Assembly: GCF_047663525.1 (NCBI RefSeq)
Contig: NC_092601.1
Coordinates: forward strand, 19,504,001-19,568,000
Direction of reading: 5' to 3'
DNA length: 64,000 nt
Source: Anas platyrhynchos
Lineage: Eukaryota; Chordata; Aves; Anseriformes; Anatidae
In this document: positions 1 to 13,300 of the stretch, piece by piece
Layout of the letters: each line of letters starts with the position of its first letter
Position numbering within the stretch: the stretch's first letter is position 1
The notes under the pieces: model-generated
Databases searched by the model: none
What the model saw: the letters and a program-made list of their open reading frames with translations, nothing else
What the model was told of the DNA's origin: nothing
Translations under genes and position numbers: made by a program

Positions 1-3000
1 CAGGCGCGCTGCCCTGCCTCTGTGCTCAGCGCTCTGTTAGCCAGAGTCCCTGGTCTTCACCAAGGAGCTTTCTGGGGGCTCAGCTGTGGGCTGCCGTGGG
101 GAGAGTGGGTTAACGAGGCCGTGCCCTTTATGGTTCCAAGCAGTGTGTGGTGGCTGTTATCTACTCTGGCACCATTTAGTTGCACTTTTCATGGTCAGGA
201 TGAGTAATGCACATACTGAAAAAATGCAGATCTTACTGCTGTGTGAAGGACGTGTTCTGCATGGGAAAGGGAATTAGGGAGCTGTGCCACAGCAGGTACC
301 GGCAGGAGAGAGAAACTCCTGATTCATCCTGAATTTCTCTTTCTCCCTCTTTTTTTCATTCATGACTTTGTGTTCTCTCTTAAATCCTGTGGGTCTGGTT
401 TCTCACTGTGCCGAGTGCCTGCCTGGTGATTTCACTTAGAAGTGTGGAGGAAAAGCGCCCGTAAAATTAGGTCCCATGTTGCTGTGGTCTCTTTTGTGTT
501 TTCTTTGTACTCACTGAACTAAAAAAGCAGTAAGACATAAAAAGGGAGATGAGATGCTTTTATAGCCAGAAACCAAGGGAGCCATGAGAACTGACGGGCT
601 GGAGGCTTGCTTTGCTAACACACAGCAGTTCATGGAGCTCCCCACGCCAGGGAAAGGGACACAACCCTGATAATGAGGTGGCCCTTAAACGGGGCAGGCT
701 GCTGCCTGTCCTAATTGCTAGGCAGCTCTTCAGAAATTCTGCATTTCCTCACAAACCTCTCCAAGTCTTGCGCTTTAATGGGTCCTTACCAACATGCCTA
801 CAATCTCCACTCCGGGGCTGCCTCTGCACGTGGGTGAAGCCCAGCTCGTGGGGCTGGGGTGTCGCTCCGCCCCCCCCCCAGGCACCAGTTACACTCTGAC
901 AAACTCTCACTCTTCCCCAGTGCCTGTCAGTGATCAGCGCTCTCTGCCTTGGTGCTGGCAGCAGCTTTGCCTGGTGAGGCTGGCGGAGGAGGGAGGACAC
1001 GTCCGTGCCCGCACGCCTGCCCGGTCCGTCCTGTTCGCGGGGAGATGCCGGCGTCAGGATTAGTGCCAGAGCTGCCCTCAGAGCGTCTCACTCCGGAGGC
1101 AGCTGCTGCAGTCGCTGCGTAACGTCTTACTCACACCTGCCTGGCACCGCTCACACGCTGTCACCGCTTGGGGCTGCTTGCTTGGGATGCTCCAGCTCAT
1201 CGCTGGGATGCTGGAGCTCAACCTGAAAGCACTCCTGCCCCGAACACGTCTGGCTGATGGAGAAAGCTGGTGTTCGGCAGGGCTGGGAGTCACGGGGCAT
1301 TGCCTGCAGCCCCCATTGCATTCATTGTGGTGTCTGCTGCAACGGGCACTGACACCTTGGTGCTGCAGCAATGACCTCATACAGCTCAGCACCTGCTTGC
1401 CCCACGTCTCCGTGTTGCATGCCCTGGCCTCTCGCAGCATCCAAGCAGTTTAAGCCTGCATGCAGCTGAGGCCAGGGAGCCCCAGACCATGTCCACAAGC
1501 AGAGGGGAGTCATTTCTGTGTGTCTAAAGCATCTCTTGCTTCAATGCAGGCTTCCTGGGAAGTAGTGGCAGCTGCTGTTGGGGCTGGTGAGGCAGAACTG
1601 ATTTTCTTACAGCCAGGGGCTTTGATTGCAACCTGGCTTCAGGGCACGAAGGAAAAGTACTCTTGAAAGCCCAGTTCTTTGTGCTAGAAATGCAAGAGAA
1701 GGGCATTTTCCTGCAGTGGCAGCTTGGCTGTGAGAGCCGAGGGGCGGGAGCCAGAAGTTTGCCCTGCGGCTGTGGGGTTGTGAAGCCTGGGCCCTGCCTT
1801 GTGGGCCCAGTGGCTGCTGGCGCGGCCCCGCTGGGCACAGGGGCACCACAGCCCCCGCAGCAGAACAGCGGCTCTGCGTGCTCAGAGCCCGTGGCCTGCC
1901 CGGTGCTCCCTGGAGCACAATCTCAGAGCCCCGCCAGCCCCTTTGCAGGTGCCCGGAGGACGGCCCCAGCACTGGCAGTCACGGGGCTGGCTCTCTGCTC
2001 TCTGCAATGAAGGGGTAAAGTCGCACACACCACGGCTCCTGCAACGTGTCCCAGCCTCCCCAGGACTCCTCTTTATCCCAAGGCACCAGTGGAGGCTGGA
2101 GCCTGAAAGGGTTTTCCATAGGCATGTGCTGGAGATGCCTTTCCCCAGCCCAGCCCCATTGACATTAATGAGGCATTCAGCTTCCAAACCTGTTTGTGGA
2201 CCACTGAAAGGTCACCGCATGGCAGGGGAGGCACGGGCAACCTTAACCCTGTCGGTGCTCCCGTTGGGAGCAGCTTTGGGCAGAGGTCCCCTGGCGTGGT
2301 GGGGACATTGGGACCCCCGAGCTGGCTGCAGCAGGTGGCACCCAGCAGTGCCTGGTCTGGCCGTGAGTGGCATGAGCTCACCGGGACAGTTGCCGTGCAC
2401 TCCTGGCCCAGCAGAGCTCCGCACAGCACCGCTTGCCTCCTCGGCCTCCTCCTCCCACTCCGGCAGCTCCTCTCCTGCCCACAGCTTTCCCCTCTACCAC
2501 ACGAGCGCTGCTCCCCGCAGTGCAGGAGCTCAGGGAGCCTTGGGGAGCCTCGGGGAGCCTCCTCGCCTGCTGCAGCTCCCCAGGAGCAGCCGGTCCGGGC
2601 CTGCGGAGCTGTTCCCAGTGACTCACGGCTGCTCCTGGCTGGCTGTGGGCCTGTTGGGGCGCCTCACCGGGGCCCGCACCTCACCGGGCCTGCACCTTGC
2701 CGGGCCTGCGCCCTGCCGCCCGCCGTGCCGGGGTGTGGGGACGTGGTCGCCTGTTGGCCTGCTGCCGGCGGCTCCCCGCTGCCTCACAGCTCTGAGGCCG
2801 TGGGCTTGGGGAGCCAGGACCCTCGTCCTCCCCCGGCAGGGGTGTGTGGGGCTGCGTGGGGCTGGCACCCTCCATGCCCATCCCACACTGGCCAGGCACC
2901 CCCAGGTCCCCTCGTGCGGGGAGATTGAGCCGCCAACCTCACTGCACGCTGTTCCCATGGAGTTCGAGCCAAGCTGCTCAATAGCTTTGAATTTATGATG

Positions 3001-5250
3001 TTCAGCAGGTGTCAGACCCAATTCTCCTGTCATTCCACAGACCTTTCTGGTGTTTCAGATGACTCAGGAGTTCAATAAAGTTCAATATTTAATTCATGAT
3101 GAAGTAATCCATTTCTGGAGCTGCTGCGAAGGCTGCCTGCCCCCTGAGGGCTCTTCCTATGAAGGACAGAGCGCTGCTCCTGCCTCGAGGAGCAAGTGCT
3201 GAAGTCATCCGCAGACAACCTCTGGTTCTGCAGCCCCTGGGGGCAGCTCAGCCTCCAGCTGCCCCCGGGGCTCACGGCAGGGTCAGGGGGGAGGTGACCC
3301 CTCAGCAGCTTTGCTCCTGGCCGGGTGTTTTCCCCCACGAGTACTGTAGTTACCAGGTGTGCCGTTCACCCCCTTCCTACACCTGATTTCTTGTAGGATT
3401 GGTGCCACCCTGTTTTAGAAGGCTTTTGCTTAAAAAACTTTCTAGAGGTGTCACTGGTGGAAGTGCCATCTGTTGGGTTCTGCTATAACAAGTACTTCAC
3501 GGCACTGCAGGGCTTTATTTATATATTTTTTCTTATGAATTCCCAAGTAGATGTGAGAAAGATGTGGGAACCGGTTCGTGGCAGCACGTGGAAGCAGCAC
3601 GTGATGCCTGACTGCCAGCGATGTGAAGGGTGCCTGTGGAGCCGCACCAAGGGCACGGCTCCTGCCCCAGGCCGCGTCCCCCCAGCCGCGCCTCGTGGCC
3701 CACCCGTGGGGGCAGCAGCCGTGGTGTGGCGGGGGCACGGCCGTGGCCATTGCATGCAGGTGCTGAGGGAGCAGACATATGGCCATGGCCCTGCTGTGTC
3801 CCGCAGGGTCACAGGTGCTGGGCCGGCCCCACGGAGGGAGGTGGGCTGCAGGGACCCCCCAGCTATGGAGCGGGACGTGGTGGCTCCCTGCTGGGCTGGG
3901 CTGCGGCCTTCACTGGGGCCTTCACTGGGAGTCAGGCAGGGCTGGGCTCTTTTGGCTGCGTAGTGCCAGCAGCCTGAGAACAGGTCCTGGCCATCCTTGA
4001 TAAATGCCTCAACACCAAGTGATGATGCCCTTGCTCCTGACTGGGACATGTACGACACATTGTGCCCCATGGCTGCAGCCCCTGCTGCCCTGTCCCATCC
4101 CCAGGTCCCAAGATGCCAGCAGGATGGCGCAGGGTGGTGCAAGGGGCAGCAGGTGCAGGGGGGTTCCTTGGGGCAGCAGATTGCTTCATCAGTGCCAGCT
4201 GATTTAATTGAGCTCGGGGGCTCAGCTGGGGGTGGTGGTTTGGGTGGTCTGGGGGCAGGAGTCTCTGTGTGAGTGGGCTCTGGGCAGAGCTGTGCTGTCA
4301 CCTCCCCTGCTCGTTGCTGCTGTGTTGGTGTGCGCTGGGCAGGGAGCTGCTGCCTGCTGTGCGTGCACGTTCTGATGAGGAAACAAAAGAACTGTGGTGT
4401 GTCCTGCTCTAAAACTTTTCTCAGGTAGACTTTGTGTTGTTTTTGCTTTTTCTCAACTTTCAATCTTCATGAGGTGACAGCCTGTAAGAACTAAGTTAAC
4501 GCTGCTTCTAGGAGCACTTTGCATATATAAGAAGTTGTCTCAGGTGCTCCCGAGCCAAACTGGCTCCCACATAAAGGAGAATCAGCCTGGAAGGAGGCTT
4601 TCTGTAAGATGCTGTCTGGCTTAGACCTGCTCTGCCTTCCTTGCTGCTGTAGTTGCAGCAGCTCAGTGCCGTTTCCCCTCGCGTTACAGACATGGTGTGT
4701 GTTTGGTCCCTGCAGGCTGTCCCAGCTTTCCCCCTGTCTGTTCCCTGCTATCCCAAACAGCCAGTGTGGGGGTAAGGAGCACTACTGCTGGGGGGACCCA
4801 GCGAGCTGTAAGGGTGGCTGGGGCAAGCCGCTGGCTGCTCTGAGTGCCTCATTCTCACCTGTTAGAGAAGGGGCTTTGGGGTAGGGTGAAATCCATTCTC
4901 TTCTCCCTGATGGCCTCCCAGGGCTGCCCAACAGCTTGTCTGAAGGGAAGCACCAGGCACGATGCGTGTGCCTGCGGGTCAAACCCACAGCTCCTCTCTG
5001 CCTTGTGGGCTGCAGACGAGTACTGAAACCACAGGTGGCACCAGGCACTTCGGCCTGGCCTTTCCTCAGGTTGTGCTGCCAAGGGAGCACTTAGATTTAG
5101 AGAAACACGACTCTCTTTTAGGCCACGTACTTCTGGGGAGTTTGCTGCACAGCAGCCCTGGGGCAGGCATGGGAAAGTGCTGGCATCTCTTGGTGCTCGC
5201 ACATTGCTGCTTTAATAGGTGAGGTGAAAAAATAGGAACAAGCACTTACT
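1..5250. other. Intergenic flank beyond the SCNN1G 3' end, no gene supported
   Basis: GC-rich DNA with AT-richer patches at about 310-560 and 3390-3560. Long open frames exist here (for example 1799-2998 plus and 3519-4463 minus), but they are low-complexity Pro/Ala/Gly/Ser/Arg translations with no recognisable domain and no exon pattern. By human gene order the next gene on this side should be SCNN1B on the minus strand. Its characteristic N-terminal segment (a WYC-NTNTHG type motif) was not found. Two CACGTG E-boxes lie 15 bp apart near 3585-3603. I see nothing else that can be named. Confidence 0.6.
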
Positions 5251-6917
5251 CAAAAATATATCTTTATTTTTTCAGTTTATCAGCTATTTAAATAATCCGA
5301 TTAAAATATATTTTATTGCACATTAAAGAACCTTTCTGGATTCTCACTTTCCTATATAAAATAAATTCATCTAGAGAGAGAAAGCAGGAGAGGGACTTTG
5401 CACATTGACACACGCGCATGTGTATGTTCACTATGAAATCCCCAAGCAGCCAACCCAGTGCAGGATCTGCTGCTCAACATCTACACAGTGTGCTCTGGTC
5501 GGCTATGGAGAGGCTGCAGTAGGCAGGGCGAGGTGCAGGATCTGGGGCAGTGGGAAGGATGCTGTTGCTGCTGGGTATCCCTGGATGGCCCCTGCGGGGC
5601 CCTGAGCCAGCTCTGCCAGTGTTTGGGCAACAAGCTGCAGGGCGTGAGCCTGCTGCAAGACAGCTACAGGCTCGGGAAGGAAAGCCACAGCTCTGCGTCG
5701 TGCTCAGACAAAGCCAGCGTTGCTGTCGCCTGGCTGCCAGGTGCTCCTGCTTGCGGAGGTAAGGCGGGGACCTCTGTTGAGGAGGTCTTGCCTGCAGGAC
5801 GGGCAGGGGCAGCAGCCTTGAACAAACAGCGCAGACAAAGCCTGGCGCTGGCTCTGCCCAGCACGGTGGCAGTGCAGGGAGGGTCTGGTGTACGGGAGGC
5901 AGGGTGTGGGGCTGGGGACACAGCAGAGGGGCAGAGGCACCCTGTGCCCCCCTCCTGTTGGGGCGATGCGCGGAGCCTGGGCAGCAGCAGCCCTGCTGTG
6001 TCCCCTCCCTGGGCAGCACCACCGCGGGCAGCGTTGGGGCACTGAACCGGCAGCTGCAGGAAGAAAAAGTCCTTGCCTGGGGTTGGGCAGGAAGAGAAGC
6101 CGGCTCCCTTTGAGGCTGCTGGGAAGTAATCAGTGGCTGAGCTTAACGAGCTACTCCAAGGCTACGTTTAAAGGCAGCTCAAGCAGCATTAAATGAAACA
6201 AGCTTGCAGAGTACGTGGTTCATTACTCTAAGCTGAATTAGGCTTCGTGCCCTTTCCGATGACTATTTTGGGATGACTTAGGTTCTCCAACTCAAGCTGT
6301 GAATAACTTGCTTTACAAGCACATCGGTGACTATACTAACTCTTCACTCCAGAATAACAAGCTCTTCAAACCACTTTTGGAATCAGGCTCCTAATCAAAA
6401 CTCAGCTTGAGAGCTTTCCTTGTATCCATTTTCTTTTCTTCCCAAGCCTCTGTCCTTACCCTTCCTGAAAATGTCATGCTGCATTCCTGAAAGCCCCGGG
6501 TTTTTCCCACAAGTCAAGCCACACAGCAGAGAGCAATTAGTGTTGATAGTCAATGTGGCATCAATCTTCTGCTGTGGAGTAATTCCTGCCCACAAATAAT
6601 GGGGTGCAGGTAGCTGGTTGCAAACACACGCCTCTGTTTGGCAAGACATCCCAGCTCAGCGCTACATCCTGCTCCAGCCATCTCCTGCAATAATTACCTT
6701 GGGAATTGATGTTGTTTGAAGTTCCTAATGTTTCTGAGCCCTTGGCTTTTGCGTCTGAGCTTTGCTCAGAGAATCTTAGACTGCAAGTTCAATCCTTGAA
6801 TAAGGGTCTGACCCAAGAGCCCTTCAGTGCTCGCTTGGGTGCGTGCCTTTCACCCCAGGCACGTGGGTCCAGCACCCACCTCTGACTTTGGCACCTGGAT
6901 GAGTGGATAAATAAGTG
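5250..6917 (-). other. SCNN1G: Probable SCNN1G 3' untranslated region
   Basis: This is the sequence after the SCNN1G stop codon on the minus strand. The first AATAAA signals met in the sense direction are at 5312-5317 and 5263-5268 (written TTTATT on the plus strand), in an AT-rich patch. That gives a 3' UTR of about 1.6 kb. The end is inferred from these signals only. The 5450-6100 part is GC-rich and 6150-6850 is more balanced. No other gene is seen. Confidence 0.5.
5263..5317 (-). terminator. SCNN1G: Tandem polyadenylation signals, SCNN1G
   Basis: There are two AATAAA hexamers on the minus strand, at 5312-5317 and 5263-5268, in AT-rich surroundings. They are the first canonical signals downstream of the SCNN1G stop. 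Use of either one is an inference. Confidence 0.45.
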
Positions 6918-7304
6918 TCAGTGTTGCCCAGCCTCCAGTGTGTCGGGCAGCTGCTCCGTGAAGGCGGTCTCTAGCCGCAAAGTGCTGTAGTTTGGGGGGG
7001 GAGTCCTGGGCAGGTGGCTCTCCTGGGGCAGCGGCAGGCGGAGGGCGGTGTTGAAGGTGGGCAGGTCCTCATCGATGCAGACGGGGTTGTCATGGCCCTG
7101 CCGCTCCACATCGCCGACCTGATGCTTCCCCGACCCTTCCCTTTTCCGGTCGTTCCACCACTTCTTTGCCTTTTGCCACTGGCGCCGCATTACGATGGAA
7201 AGCGAGTCGATGAAGAAGACCTCGACGATCTCAATGACGCAGACGACCGAGCAGCTCATCCAAAGGCCCAGCTGGCCACCGAAGTTGGAGAGAAGAATGA
7301 CGAT
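6918..7304 (-). CDS. SCNN1G: SCNN1G coding exon 12 (aa 522-649 and stop), TM2 and PPxY tail
   Basis: Encodes the pre-TM2 GGQLGLW segment, the SCS filter, TM2 (VVCVIEIVEVFF), the basic RRQWQKAKKWW post-TM2 region and the regulatory C tail with PPPNY. The acceptor is TTCCAG. The stop TGA is at 6918-6920. Confidence 0.97.
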   Translation of the reverse strand: MVILLSNFGGQLGLWMSCSVVCVIEIVEVFFIDSLSIVMRRQWQKAKKWWNDRKREGSGKHQVGDVERQGHDNPVCIDEDLPTFNTALRLPLPQESHLPRTPPPNYSTLRLETAFTEQLPDTLEAGQH

Positions 7305-10300
7305 CTGGAAGAGAAGAGAGCATGAGGTCAGCAGCTCCTGTGGGTGCGTGCCCGCAGGGATGCTGTGCCCAGGGTTTGGCACAGAGTGCCGTGAGCCCTT
7401 CCCCTGCTGCCTATGTGGTCCCCTCCTGCCCACTCTGCTGTGGTGGGAGGCTGGTGAGCTCTGCACGTGTTCGGGGTAGCCCATGGGATTCGGGTGTCTT
7501 GAAAAGGTGCCGGGCAGAAGGGCTGTGAAAGAGCAGGACTGGGCGCCCCAGGCTGCACCGGGTTTCCTGCCTCTGCCTGGACGGGACCCTCCCGTGGCCA
7601 GATGAAAGCCTCCGGCCTGGCAGGAGGACAAGCTGTCTTCCTGGTGTGTGCTCACCGTGTTCGTGGGATTCTCCGAAATGAATCTCTCATTCAGGTCTTT
7701 GTAAAACACCATGAGGTTTGCGAGGTCCGTCCTAAGAGGAGAAACAGAAGGTGGCTGAGGGTTTAGTAAAACAATAACATGAAACATACTGAAAAACTAT
7801 GCAAATAACCAGTTGGACCAGTAGGGCTGGGCCGCTCTAAGGGAGCTTTTTCCCCAATTGCCATCATTAGGGCTGCTAAGATTGTATCTGAGCTTGAGGT
7901 GCAAGCTAGAAACATATAAATGGAAACTTACTTGTTCAACTTGTTGATTTTTTGCCCTTTGTCCCAAGAGAGAACTCGAAGCATCCAATCCTGGAAAAAT
8001 TATAGAAAATAATACTATAGCTGTGTGTGCTTGTATAGAAATACCCTGGAAAGGGAGCTCACGCTCCGCAGCTCCTGGGACCAGCTTGGGCTCCCAGACC
8101 AAATGTGTGACAGGCCAGCTGTCCCCAGGAGGACACAACCCAAACTTAGTGTCATGTCTAACATGTATCCCCTGGCCCCTCTGCCGCTACATTTAACTTT
8201 GGGGTTTGTTTCCATGACTTCTGCAGTCATGGCTAAGCAGAACTGGGAACTGACCTCTGACACGATGGACGGCCACTGGGCGATGCTGGTGGTGAGCGCC
8301 CACTCCTTGAAGCTGCGGGGAAGGGCAGGTTGTTAGCTGTGAGCCCAACACCCCCGCGCAGCCCTACCGCTGCCCTGGGGCAGGGCTTACCTGCAGGCGT
8401 CTTTGCAGATTTGCTGGCAGCCCAGCTGCTCCTTCACGAACTTCTCGTGTAGTCTGTAGTAGCAGTACACTGCAAGAAGGGAACACAGGAGCTGTTTGAG
8501 AAGCTGGAGAGAAAAGCAGTGACCTTTTGCTGCCTATGCTGGAGTGAGGCGAAGGGGGTGTAGGTGGCCCCTGGGGCCATCGCCTCTATGATGGGAATAG
8601 CAAGATTTCCCCTACAAATATTGCAAAATACTGAGTAGTAGTTGTCACTTGCTATAAGCATGCATGATTGCCTCACACAGTCAAGTCCTCCACTCGGCAC
8701 TCCTGTGGTGTGTGTGAGTGACAAGCAATAAGGAAAACTGTCAGACACAATCCAAACGAGAGGCAGCTCCCGTGCTCTGCGGTGTGAGCGCTGTGTGGGC
8801 TACAGATCCCCCTTCCCACCCACTGTGTGGGTACCAGGCACAGGCAGGGCCGTGCTGTGCTGAGGGCTTTGTGTCTGGCATGGGGTGGGGGTGTCCCAGC
8901 ACTCACTCCAGTTGGGGTTCTTCTTGTAGTTGCAGTACTCTGCCCCGGCGGGTAACGGCTGCGTGTACTGGGCACAGCCACAGGACTCCACCATGGCCTT
9001 CTGGAAGCAGGAGTGCAGGCAAATCTGGGGAGAGAAACCAAGACCTGGTGACTCAGAAATGCAGGCTGCTGCCTTCTGCCCCGTGCTTGTGCAGCACTTG
9101 CCCCTGGCTCCCCAAAACCTCCCCTGCTCATGGCAGCAGCAACAAAATGGGAACCCCAATGAACGCAAAGATGGGCAGAAAGTGCTGCGGAGCGTTTAGG
9201 TGATAGTGCAAGGAATAGGAATATAATCCTTTATGACGGGGAGGACTGTGTGCATGCTCCCCCTTTCCTCACAGCTCTGTTGCTTTTTCCATCAAAACCT
9301 CCACAGAGGCTTTTGGTCTGCAATGCCACCTGGTCCACGATTCAACAAGGTGGGGGAAGTGACTTGCTACTGAAAATGTTCACAGCTCTGACTGTTTTGT
9401 GTTGGTTCATGTCTGGAGATTGGAAATTGTAAGGATTAAAAGGGCAGTAGTCAGTATTTTCTACTAAAATGCTGAATCAGTTGGAGCAAGCAGGAACTGA
9501 GCTTTTCTTTCACAATTCCTAGTCATCTTTTTGTTCCCAATCCCAGCCTTCCTGAGCCCTGAGTTTTCTTGAAGTACTGTTATTAAAGCCTCAGATAATG
9601 TCTGTGTGATCCTGCTGGGCAATACATCACAGCAGACTTCGGGTTTAATACCCATAAAATAAAAATCCAGCCGAGGAAAAGGATTTGCAGAAACCAGCAG
9701 CTAATAATGTAATTGTGATTCTTCAAGTGGAGAGTATCAGAACAACTGACACTCTCCAAGAGGACCCAATTACAGAAACCAAGGAAAATTAGTGGAAACT
9801 TACTCTGTAAACAAACATCCTGCTATCTGGACACTGATTAGATGGTATCTGTTATTCTTGGAGTCCTAAAGGTCACAATTTCTGGCTTCAAGGGTTACTA
9901 AGCTGCAACATTTACTTGGCCAATATTTTCCAGTCTCACATTGCTTGAAAATTGCCTAATGAGCTAATGTTCCTTCTTTATCTAACAGGGTGCCTAAGGG
10001 AACTTCAAACATCAACCACTTAGGAATAAAACTCGGATTCTAAAAAGTGCTGTGGTATCTTGCATCAGTGATTAAAAGCAGTGACCCTATGCCTGGGCTG
10101 TTAACAATCTCAGATCCTGAACTACAGAATATTGTAGAGCTTTTCATGAAGGTAGTTTTCAAGCAATTGATAAAAACAAATGCAACGGTGATTTACCTGG
10201 AGGGAGTAGCTCTTGTTATAGAGATTTTCTACTGGTATGTCAGCACCAGTCTCTGTACAGTCACTGTAGGGCTTGCTCAGCTTGCGGGACCGAGTCTGAG

Positions 10301-13300
10301 AACCAGAAAAGAGCAAATTTTGGTTTGGGAACATCAGAGAAACCAAAGAATCTCCTGGCAGCTCATTTGTGGTTGTAAAACTTTCAGTGATGGGGTGGTT
10401 TGAACAGCACGTTTACCTTCTGCCACCTCAAATGATTTGTCAAAATGAAGGTTTTCTGGTTTGTGCAGTTCATTTCCCAAAGTGCTGTTCTAGCTTCATC
10501 TAGTGCCTCCGTATGCCACCTCTGCAGGAATACTGAGGTATAATTGTAACAGTGAGGATCTTCCATAGCAGAGTCTTTCATCAGTGTAATTTTTCTCACT
10601 GCAGAGTCTTAGTGACCATGTACCACTTATCCTGCAGAGAAAGCACCTGGGGAGAGCTGCGCTGCCCCGAGCTGCTGCTGTGCTGGCTGCTCCTGCTCTG
10701 TGGGTAAAACAGCAGTGTGGGCTCCACTAGTGCTCAACAGCACCTCTCCAAAATCACTCCAAATGTTTGTATCTCCTTCAGGACTGTTTCCACAAACTGC
10801 TTTGACCCTTCCACTCTGAATGCTAACAGCTTTTCCTGTTCTGCAATCTATGCCGAGAGAGGAGCTGTGAAATGCCAAGTGCTGTGCCTGCACGTGGAGC
10901 TGGGAGCCCTCAGATTCACGAGACCTGCCTCAGGCTGTCTGCCTCCTGCAGCTGTACCTCCCTCAGCCCCAAACTCGCTATCTTTTTGATATAATTATCT
11001 ACTTATAGCAAAGAAGGTGGCCCAAATGAGACAAGAAATGTCACTTATTTAAGAATCTGTTCACTCATCTTTGTACAGAGTTTACATTAGCGGCCGGTCC
11101 TTCAAAGGCTGATAAATGCCTGCCCAGCTGTAAGGTACTGACTGTGGAGCAACAGGTTACTGAGATCAGGCCTGACAGCAAGCATCACCTTTCTGTCTGC
11201 ACTACAGAAACGCCAAGTCTCCAATCATGAATTTGACAATGAAAGGTATGACACATTGGCTCTTTTAGAAATATGCTCAAACCTCTCTTTGGGGAAACAT
11301 GGAAATATGGGATTTCAGTATTACAGGTGGGCAACTTCTGAAAAAAACAAATGAAACCAGCTTTTGGCAGTTATTCTTTTAACTTCTGTAGACAATCTGA
11401 TGCCAGGATACCTGCCTTGGAGAGCATACTCCCTGGCAGATGATCAATGCTTTTTATAGATTATTATTTTTTGTCACAGCTTATGCCCCTATGAAAGCAA
11501 ACTTGTTCATTTAGGTACTGAAATAATTTCCAAACTAAATATTTAACTGAAGTACTGAAACTGCTACCAAACAATGCCTTGTTTGCATTCCAAACATCTT
11601 GGAATATTTTTTGGGGGTGGGGGTGTGTGGGAAGTCCTGGTATACAGCAGAAGTACATGAGTGATTGGGAACCTAGACGCTGACATTTGCATTTGGAAAA
11701 CGTCACTCGGCCCGCTCAGGCCTACAGAGCAGAGTGGTTGTGTGCAGCACATCCCTGCGTCCTTCCCGTGTTTGGATGCAGGTACAGGGACTGATCCATC
11801 CCCTCAGCTGCGCAGCCCTGTCCCGATAACCACAACCCCCTCAGCAGGCTCTCTGCAGTCTCGCTTCACTGGCAGTACAGCGATCACCAGATACAGGCAT
11901 TTGCTTTGGGTCCAGAAACTGTGTTGAGCTTCTGTTTCAGCTGATACATTAGGATGCAATCAGAACACTTCCTCATGCCAAATCTTTTAAACACAGCCAC
12001 CAGGATGTATTCACTCTTGTTTTTATACTACACGCAACAGTTCAAATCTACTGTGCCAAGGAACTCTTGCATTAAATATTGATATTCCTTCTGCGGTGGC
12101 TTTCTCCTGCATGGTGTAAGAGTTACAGAAGAAATACAGCTTTGTGAGCGTCTGCCTCCTTCCCACCATTCTCATTCTGATGCCTTCTATTTGTTTTTTA
12201 GGCAGCATTTATCCCTGCTGGTTAGACCAAGCAGTTGGTGCCCCAGCTTTCCAGACAGCTGGAAGATAGTTAGCTATTTGCACATTTTAAAGCAGTCAGC
12301 CTTGTATTTAATGTCTTTTCTAATGCATGGACTATCTAGATCTGGCACACCCAGATAAGCAGGATCCCTGGTGCATTTGAACCAGCCATCAGTGAAGAAA
12401 AGGCAGAACTAAAGCGCTCACTTAACAGCCCATCCAGATGAAAGGAAAGCCTGGCTTGCCTGATGGCACTGCTTTCACTTCTCCACCACAGAAAGAAGCC
12501 CCTTGGGTCAAACGCCTGGTTTGCACTACACTAATTGGGGAAATTTGATAGCCATTTGATGGCCACGCATTTGATAGCCCATCTCTGTGGCTGTGGATTT
12601 TGCTGTGAAAACAGCACAGATCCTGTAAAGCCAAGGGGCTGGAGAAAAGGGAGAACAAACAAGGTCCCCAGTAGCTGCTTGGTTTCTAAAGAACAGATTT
12701 TTCCATCCTCAGAAAAGAAAACTGTTCAGAATAGTGCTCTCACAGGGTTTTCCTAGGGGCACTTCAGCTGTACAAATGAGGAATTAGCTGCCCTCCCAGC
12801 TGGCTGTGTTCAAACACTGCACTGGCTCACATTTACACCTGGTTCATAGAAATGATGCCGTGCACCTGCACACAAGATTGCTGTCACTCACAAAGTGCAT
12901 CCCTATGGAGGTGGCCGCCGCAGTTTCGATTTCTGTGCCAATGTCCTCAATAAAGGGATACTCGTCTTGGTCATGGACAATGATCTTGGCTCCTGTTGAT
13001 GTCACCAGGAAAGGGTTGTAGTCTGCTTCGTCGATGTACAGAACAACCTGCAATCCTGAAGAACAGAGACGGGGTAGGAGCAGTGTTAAACCAGAAGCCA
13101 GAGCCAATTTTTTCTCATCAGGGAGGGCACCAGAATTTACTCAAGGCTACCTGGCCTTAAGTGGAATTATAACAGTCAGGCGATGCCTCTGCCATGCTAG
13201 ACTGAGACACTTTGAGCAAGTGGTGTCCCTCTGCAGCCCCAAGTACAACAAACAAACGATGACTCCTTAGAAGGCAGCTGAAACTTACTTTAAGAAGTTA

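Larger units (their letters stand above)
7305..8906 (-). other. SCNN1G: SCNN1G introns between coding exons 7 and 12
   Basis: Five short introns (7305-7655, 7732-7931, 7991-8254, 8313-8390 and 8470-8906) interrupted by coding exons 8-11. No repeat or additional gene is seen in them. Confidence 0.8.

Noticed and set aside
2326..2341. CTCF-like GCAGCAGGTGGCACC
   Set aside because: One mismatch in the core and no supporting context. Too weak to annotate.
1799..2998. 399-codon open frame on the plus strand
   Set aside because: Low-complexity Pro/Ser/Arg/Leu translation in GC-rich DNA, no domain, overlapped by long frames in other phases. Chance ORF.
3519..4463. 314-codon open frame on the minus strand
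   Set aside because: No recognisable family and a Pro/Thr/Gly-rich composition typical of GC-rich noncoding DNA.
1..5250. Possible SCNN1B 5' exons
   Set aside because: Expected from synteny, but no WYC-NTNTHG or FPAVTICN-type coding segment is present in any frame here.
5340..5370. Plus-strand AATAAA near 5360 as the end of a plus-strand gene
   Set aside because: No coding exon precedes it on the plus strand. It is part of an AT-rich patch.
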